Shown in pieces: positions 60,816-64,000 of a DNA stretch of 64,000 nucleotides; within the stretch, counting starts at the first letter, position 1; each line of letters opens with the position of its first letter. Source of the stretch: Gammaproteobacteria bacterium. Its GTDB lineage: Bacteria > Pseudomonadota > Gammaproteobacteria > JASBUN01. The stretch spans positions 38,501 through 102,500 of the forward strand of contig JASBUN010000064.1 in the NCBI GenBank assembly GCA_030147845.1, in the 5' to 3' direction. The notes beneath the pieces are model-generated. The model saw nothing but the letters and a program-made list of their open reading frames with translations. It did not search any database and was not told where the DNA came from. The position numbers and the translations under genes were made by a program.

Positions 60816-62294
60816 TCAATTGCGCGCCAGACGCGAGCGGTCGAGCGTTTCCAACTGAGCCACCAGCGGGGCGGCCTTTGCTATGAAGTCGTTGCGATAT
60901 TTTTTGGCGATGGATTGTGCCATGGGCAATTTCACGGTGAGTGGATTGCGGTGTACGCCATTGATACGAAATTCGTAGTGCAGGTGCGGGCCGGTGGCCA
61001 GGCCCGACATGCCGACGTAGCCGATGACTTGGCCTTGGTTGACGTGGCCGCCGACGCGGATGTGCCGATTGAATGCCGACATGTGTCCATATAAAGTACT
61101 GTAGCGGCTACCGTGTCGCACGATGATGACGCGCCCATAGCCGCCTTTGCGGCCCTTGAATATCACTTTGCCGTCGCCGGTAACGCGAATCGGCGTGCCG
61201 CGCGGCGCGGCGTAATCGACACCTTTGTGCGCGCGAATGCGGTTCAGGATGGGGTGCATACGATGTAGATTGAAGCGCGAGCTGATGCGGGTGAATTTCA
61301 CCGGTGTGCGCAGGAACGCTTTGCGCATGCTGTGGCCGTCGGGCGTGTAATAGTCCGCGTGTCCGCTCGCGTCGACGTAACGTATGGCGCGATAAGTCTT
61401 GCCGCGGTTAGTGAATTCGGCGGCAATGATGTCGCCGGTACCGATTTTGTCGCCGTCGACATAGCGATCTTCATAGAGCACGGTGAAGTGATCGCCTTGG
61501 CGAATATCGAGCGCGAAGTCGATATCCCAGCCGAATATGGAGGCCAACTCCATGGTCAAGTTGTCGGGAAGGCCGGCGTTTTGCGATGCCTGAAACAGTG
61601 AGTCCTGGATCTCGCCGCTGGCGTACGCAGTGCGTACCTCGACCTTGCGACTGATCTGTTTGGCTACGAAGCCGCCGTCGCGGGCGAGCACGTGAATACT
61701 GTGCACGGGGTCGGTTTCGTGCACCATTTCCAGTAAATGGTGCTGATCGTCGATGCGCAGTTTGATGGTGTCGCCGGGGAACAGCGTTTTGAATTGCTTT
61801 ACCGGGCCGCCCAATTGCAGCACTTCGTACAATTGTCGCGCGCTCAGGCCCGCATGCTGAAAAATCAAGGCCAGGTTGTCGCCGCGCTTGACGGTGACGT
61901 TGTGCCAACTACCGGCTGGTTCCGGTGCGGTTGTTTTTGCGCTAATCGGTGACGCCGGCGCGGCTGCGTTCGCCGCCGGCTTGGTGGCCGGTGTTGCCAC
62001 CGGCGCCGTCGGGGGTGCCGTTGGGGGTGCGGCGGCCGGCAGGGGCAGATCTTGGCTGATCGAAGCCGTTTTATGCGCCGGCGACGTTAATGCCATGGCA
62101 TTGTCGCGCTCGGCAGCCGGCGCGTTGAGCGTTTGGTGGCGAATGGCGCGCGCATTTTGGGTCGCCATGGTCGAAATCAGCGCGACCGCCGTAGCGACGA
62201 TCAACGCCACCACGATATGCAGTCGCCGCAGACGCAGCAAGCGCGATGTGATGGTGCTCGCCGAGGTATCGGATGATTTGTGATCGTCATTCAT
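60816..62294 (-). CDS. Murein DD-endopeptidase, M23 family (MepM/OapA type)
   Basis: The 492-residue protein has a short cytoplasmic start, one membrane anchor (LHIVVALIVATAVALISTM), a low-complexity Ala/Pro spacer and an OapA/LysM-like domain (VTVKRGDNLALIFQHAGLSARQLYEVLQLG, about 135-215). A C-terminal M23 domain follows, with zinc residues in RIRAHKGVDYAAPRGTPI and GPHLHYEFRING, plus GHMSAFNRHIRVGGHV. It should cut cross-links in peptidoglycan on the periplasmic side. It is divergent from tyrS and coupled to anmK. Confidence 0.94.
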   Translation of the reverse strand: MNDDHKSSDTSASTITSRLLRLRRLHIVVALIVATAVALISTMATQNARAIRHQTLNAPAAERDNAMALTSPAHKTASISQDLPLPAAAPPTAPPTAPVATPATKPAANAAAPASPISAKTTAPEPAGSWHNVTVKRGDNLALIFQHAGLSARQLYEVLQLGGPVKQFKTLFPGDTIKLRIDDQHHLLEMVHETDPVHSIHVLARDGGFVAKQISRKVEVRTAYASGEIQDSLFQASQNAGLPDNLTMELASIFGWDIDFALDIRQGDHFTVLYEDRYVDGDKIGTGDIIAAEFTNRGKTYRAIRYVDASGHADYYTPDGHSMRKAFLRTPVKFTRISSRFNLHRMHPILNRIRAHKGVDYAAPRGTPIRVTGDGKVIFKGRKGGYGRVIIVRHGSRYSTLYGHMSAFNRHIRVGGHVNQGQVIGYVGMSGLATGPHLHYEFRINGVHRNPLTVKLPMAQSIAKKYRNDFIAKAAPLVAQLETLDRSRLARN

Positions 62295-62525
62295 AAAGTG
62301 AAGGTAATACCCAGAAATTTATGGAATATTTGACCGCTACGATAGCTTGTGTCGGTGTTGTGGTCAAACCTTGTCCGTGCGTATTGAGACGCAGTCGGCA
62401 GGCGTTACCCATATACGGGTTGGCGCACAATATACCCTTTTAACGGCCTATCGAGTATCTTCTAGACCCGCTCGCGCGCCGAATCGCGCCGGGCGTCGAC
62501 TTTTTTCTGCTTTTGAGGAGTATGC

Positions 62526-63728
62526 ATGGCTGTCATTTCCGAGGCGCTGGAAGTCATCCGGCGCGGCGCACACGAGATTCTGCTCGAGCAGGATTTGGTC
62601 GCGAAACTTAAAGAAGGGCGACCGTTGCGTGTCAAGGCCGGTTTCGACCCGACGGCTCCGGATCTGCACCTTGGTCATACCGTGCTACTCAACAAATTGC
62701 GCCAGTGTCAGGATTTGGGGCACGAAGCGATTTTCCTGATCGGTGATTTCACCGGCATGATCGGCGACCCCACTGGCAAGAGTGCGACGCGACCGCCGCT
62801 CACGCGTGAGCAGGTGGTTGATAATGCGCGCAGCTACGAACAGCAAATATTCAAAATTCTGGACCCAGAGCGCACCACGGTGGCGTTCAATTCCCGCTGG
62901 ATGAGTGACTTGAGTGCGGCCGACCTTATCGCGTTGGCGGCCAAACACACGGTGGCGCGCATGTTGGAACGCGACGACTTCAGCAAACGCTACGCCGCCG
63001 GGCAAGCCATTGCCATACACGAGTTCTTGTATCCGATGATCCAAGGCTACGACTCGGTCGTGCTGAAAGCGGATATCGAGCTCGGCGGTACCGATCAGAA
63101 ATTCAATTTGTTGATGGGACGCCAACTGCAGGAAACGCACGGGCAGAAGCCGCAGGTGGTGCTGACCATGCCGATTTTGGAAGGGCTGGACGGCGTACAG
63201 AAAATGTCGAAGTCGCTGGGAAATTACATCGGCATCGATGAAACACCTGACAATATGTTCGGCAAGCTCATGTCGATCTCCGATGATTTGATGTGGCGCT
63301 ATTTCGAGCTGTTGAGTTTTCGCTCGTTGGATGAGATTGCGCGTTATCAGCGCGAAGTCGGCGATGGCGCCAATCCGCGCGACATCAAATTCCTGCTCGG
63401 CGAAGAGATCGTGGCGCGTTTCCATGGCGCCGCCGCCGGTAAGCGCGCACGCGATCACTTCATCGCCCGATTTCAGAAAGGAGCACTGCCCGACGACATG
63501 CCGGAGTTGCGTTTAGCGGCAGACAACGGCCATCTGGCCATTGCCGCGTTATTGAAGCAGGCCGGTTTGACCGCCAGTACGTCGGAGGCTCTACGCATGG
63601 TCAAGCAGGGCGCCGTGCGCGTCGATGGTGAGCGCGTCGAGGACGGGCAGATGCGGATCGAGGTCGGCTCGACACACGTATTCCAAGTGGGCAAGCGTCG
63701 TTTTGCGCGCGTGACCGTAGCCGACTAG
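62526..63728 (+). CDS. tyrS: Tyrosyl-tRNA synthetase
   Basis: The 400-residue class I synthetase charges tRNA-Tyr. It has the HIGH-type motif [13 protein letters not shown] and the KMSKS loop [13 protein letters not shown], tyrosine-binding [18 protein letters not shown], and a C-terminal S4 RNA-binding domain ([26 protein letters not shown]). The sequence fits the shorter TyrZ-like group rather than E. coli TyrS. A GAGGAG site precedes the ATG. It is immediately upstream of the rRNA operon, a position common in gammaproteobacteria. Confidence 0.96.
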   Translation: MAVISEALEVIRRGAHEILLEQDLVAKLKEGRPLRVKAGFDPTAPDLHLGHTVLLNKLRQCQDLGHEAIFLIGDFTGMIGDPTGKSATRPPLTREQVVDNARSYEQQIFKILDPERTTVAFNSRWMSDLSAADLIALAAKHTVARMLERDDFSKRYAAGQAIAIHEFLYPMIQGYDSVVLKADIELGGTDQKFNLLMGRQLQETHGQKPQVVLTMPILEGLDGVQKMSKSLGNYIGIDETPDNMFGKLMSISDDLMWRYFELLSFRSLDEIARYQREVGDGANPRDIKFLLGEEIVARFHGAAAGKRARDHFIARFQKGALPDDMPELRLAADNGHLAIAALLKQAGLTASTSEALRMVKQGAVRVDGERVEDGQMRIEVGSTHVFQVGKRRFARVTVAD

Positions 63729-63778
63729 GGGTTTTGCGCTGCGTCGGCACGGTCGTTACAGAAATCGACAAAAAGGCA

Positions 63779-63806
63779 TTGACCCGCGGTCGAAGGCCGG
63801 TATAAT
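63779..63806 (+). promoter_or_regulatory. rRNA operon promoter P1
   Basis: TTGACC and TATAAT are separated by 16 bases and followed by a GC-rich discriminator (GCGCGCTC), the feature of stringently controlled rRNA promoters. Confidence 0.88.
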
Positions 63807-63813
63807 GCGCGCT

Positions 63814-64000
63814 CTCCAGTACGAAGAGGTGCTGGAAGAAGCGGGGCAACGCAGTGTCGGTTCAGAACTTCTTTGCCACAAGCTATTGACGGGGTTTCTC
63901 TTACCCAGATACAATTCCTCTTCTCGGTTGGGCGAAGTTCCCGGCCTCGGTTCTTTAGAAAATCAGGTCAGATAATTTGTGTGGGTGCTTGCGTCGATCA
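63814..64000 (+). promoter_or_regulatory. Leader of an rRNA operon (16S gene lies beyond the window)
   Basis: The transcribed leader from P1 to the window end contains a boxA-like GTTCTTTAGAAAA and the sequence CAGATAATTTGTGTGGGTGCTTGCG. The latter closely resembles the E. coli leader segment CAGACAATCTGTGTGGGCACTCG, just before 16S rRNA. No mature 16S sequence is visible before 64000. Confidence 0.8.
63886..63915 (+). promoter_or_regulatory. Second promoter (P2) of the rRNA operon
   Basis: TTGACG and TACAAT are separated by 18 bases, about 107 bases downstream of P1, as in other tandem rRNA promoters. Confidence 0.65.

Overview
The window looks like chromosomal DNA of a Gram-negative gammaproteobacterium. 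The evidence is an ArgA-type N-acetylglutamate synthase, AmpD/AmpE, RppH-PtsP, TonB, YggX, ErpA, Mpl and meso-DAP murein recycling, PhoB/PhoR with Pho boxes, and the familiar anmK / M23 peptidase / tyrS / rRNA-operon order at the right edge. Base composition is GC-rich with scattered AT-rich intergenic islands. A membrane H+-pyrophosphatase next to a PPi-type phosphofructokinase suggests a lithotroph- or methylotroph-like lineage rather than an enteric; this placement is inference. I saw no phage, insertion sequence, CRISPR array or tRNA gene. Gene content is housekeeping with small lineage-specific insertions.

Layout. 0-6 kb: hppA (cut by the left edge), a frameshifted small gene, PPi-PFK, a conserved hypothetical, adenylate kinase with a long lysine-rich repeat tail, a DsrE-like lipoprotein, a small lipoprotein and ClsB. 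6-16 kb: cfa, mpl, ubiX, a LON-N domain protein, a DedA-PAP2-LssY membrane fusion, hemL, thiE-thiD and a rubredoxin too short for the ORF track. 16-26 kb: DUF5063, class II aldolase, cpdA, O-methyltransferase, argE-argA, a bacterial cereblon-like CULT protein, a GNAT/peptidase-C39 fusion followed by a RimK-family ATP-grasp ligase, then a secreted three-repeat protein with its own promoter and a retropepsin-like protease. 26-36 kb: ilvD, phoB-phoR-phoU behind two Pho boxes, an SH3/coiled-coil protein, a YbaK-HDOD fusion, ampD-ampE and a ROK kinase.

36-43 kb is a cobalamin-centred block: a cobalamin riboswitch drives tonB, then a PduO-type adenosyltransferase and a ketopantoate-reductase-like protein. 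Nearby are a BtuCD-like ABC pair and a HAD phosphatase. No btuB or btuF is present in the window. 43-54 kb: rppH-ptsP, PepSY and FMN-binding proteins behind a porin with a Fur-like operator over its promoter, an atypical A-type Fe-S carrier with an ATP-grasp ligase, yggX, hemJ, a TlpA-like thioredoxin and a ClC channel. A candidate orphan small RNA lies between the ClC gene and argC.

54-64 kb: argC, a DUF6776 coiled-coil protein, bactofilin, erpA, citrate synthase, a cytochrome c-FTR1 iron permease with a Fur box, anmK, an M23 endopeptidase, tyrS and the promoters and leader of an rRNA operon whose 16S gene starts beyond the right edge.

Themes that tie genes together are murein recycling (mpl, ampD, ampE, anmK, M23), iron and Fe-S supply (Fur-linked porin/FMN/PepSY, FTR1, yggX, two A-type carriers), arginine synthesis (argA, argE, argC), phosphate control (phoBRU), B12 uptake and PPi energetics. 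The items I would follow up first are the adenylate kinase tail, the GNAT-C39/RimK pair with its neighbouring repeat protein, the candidate sRNA upstream of argC, the stand-alone CULT protein, and the Fe-S carrier/ATP-grasp pair.
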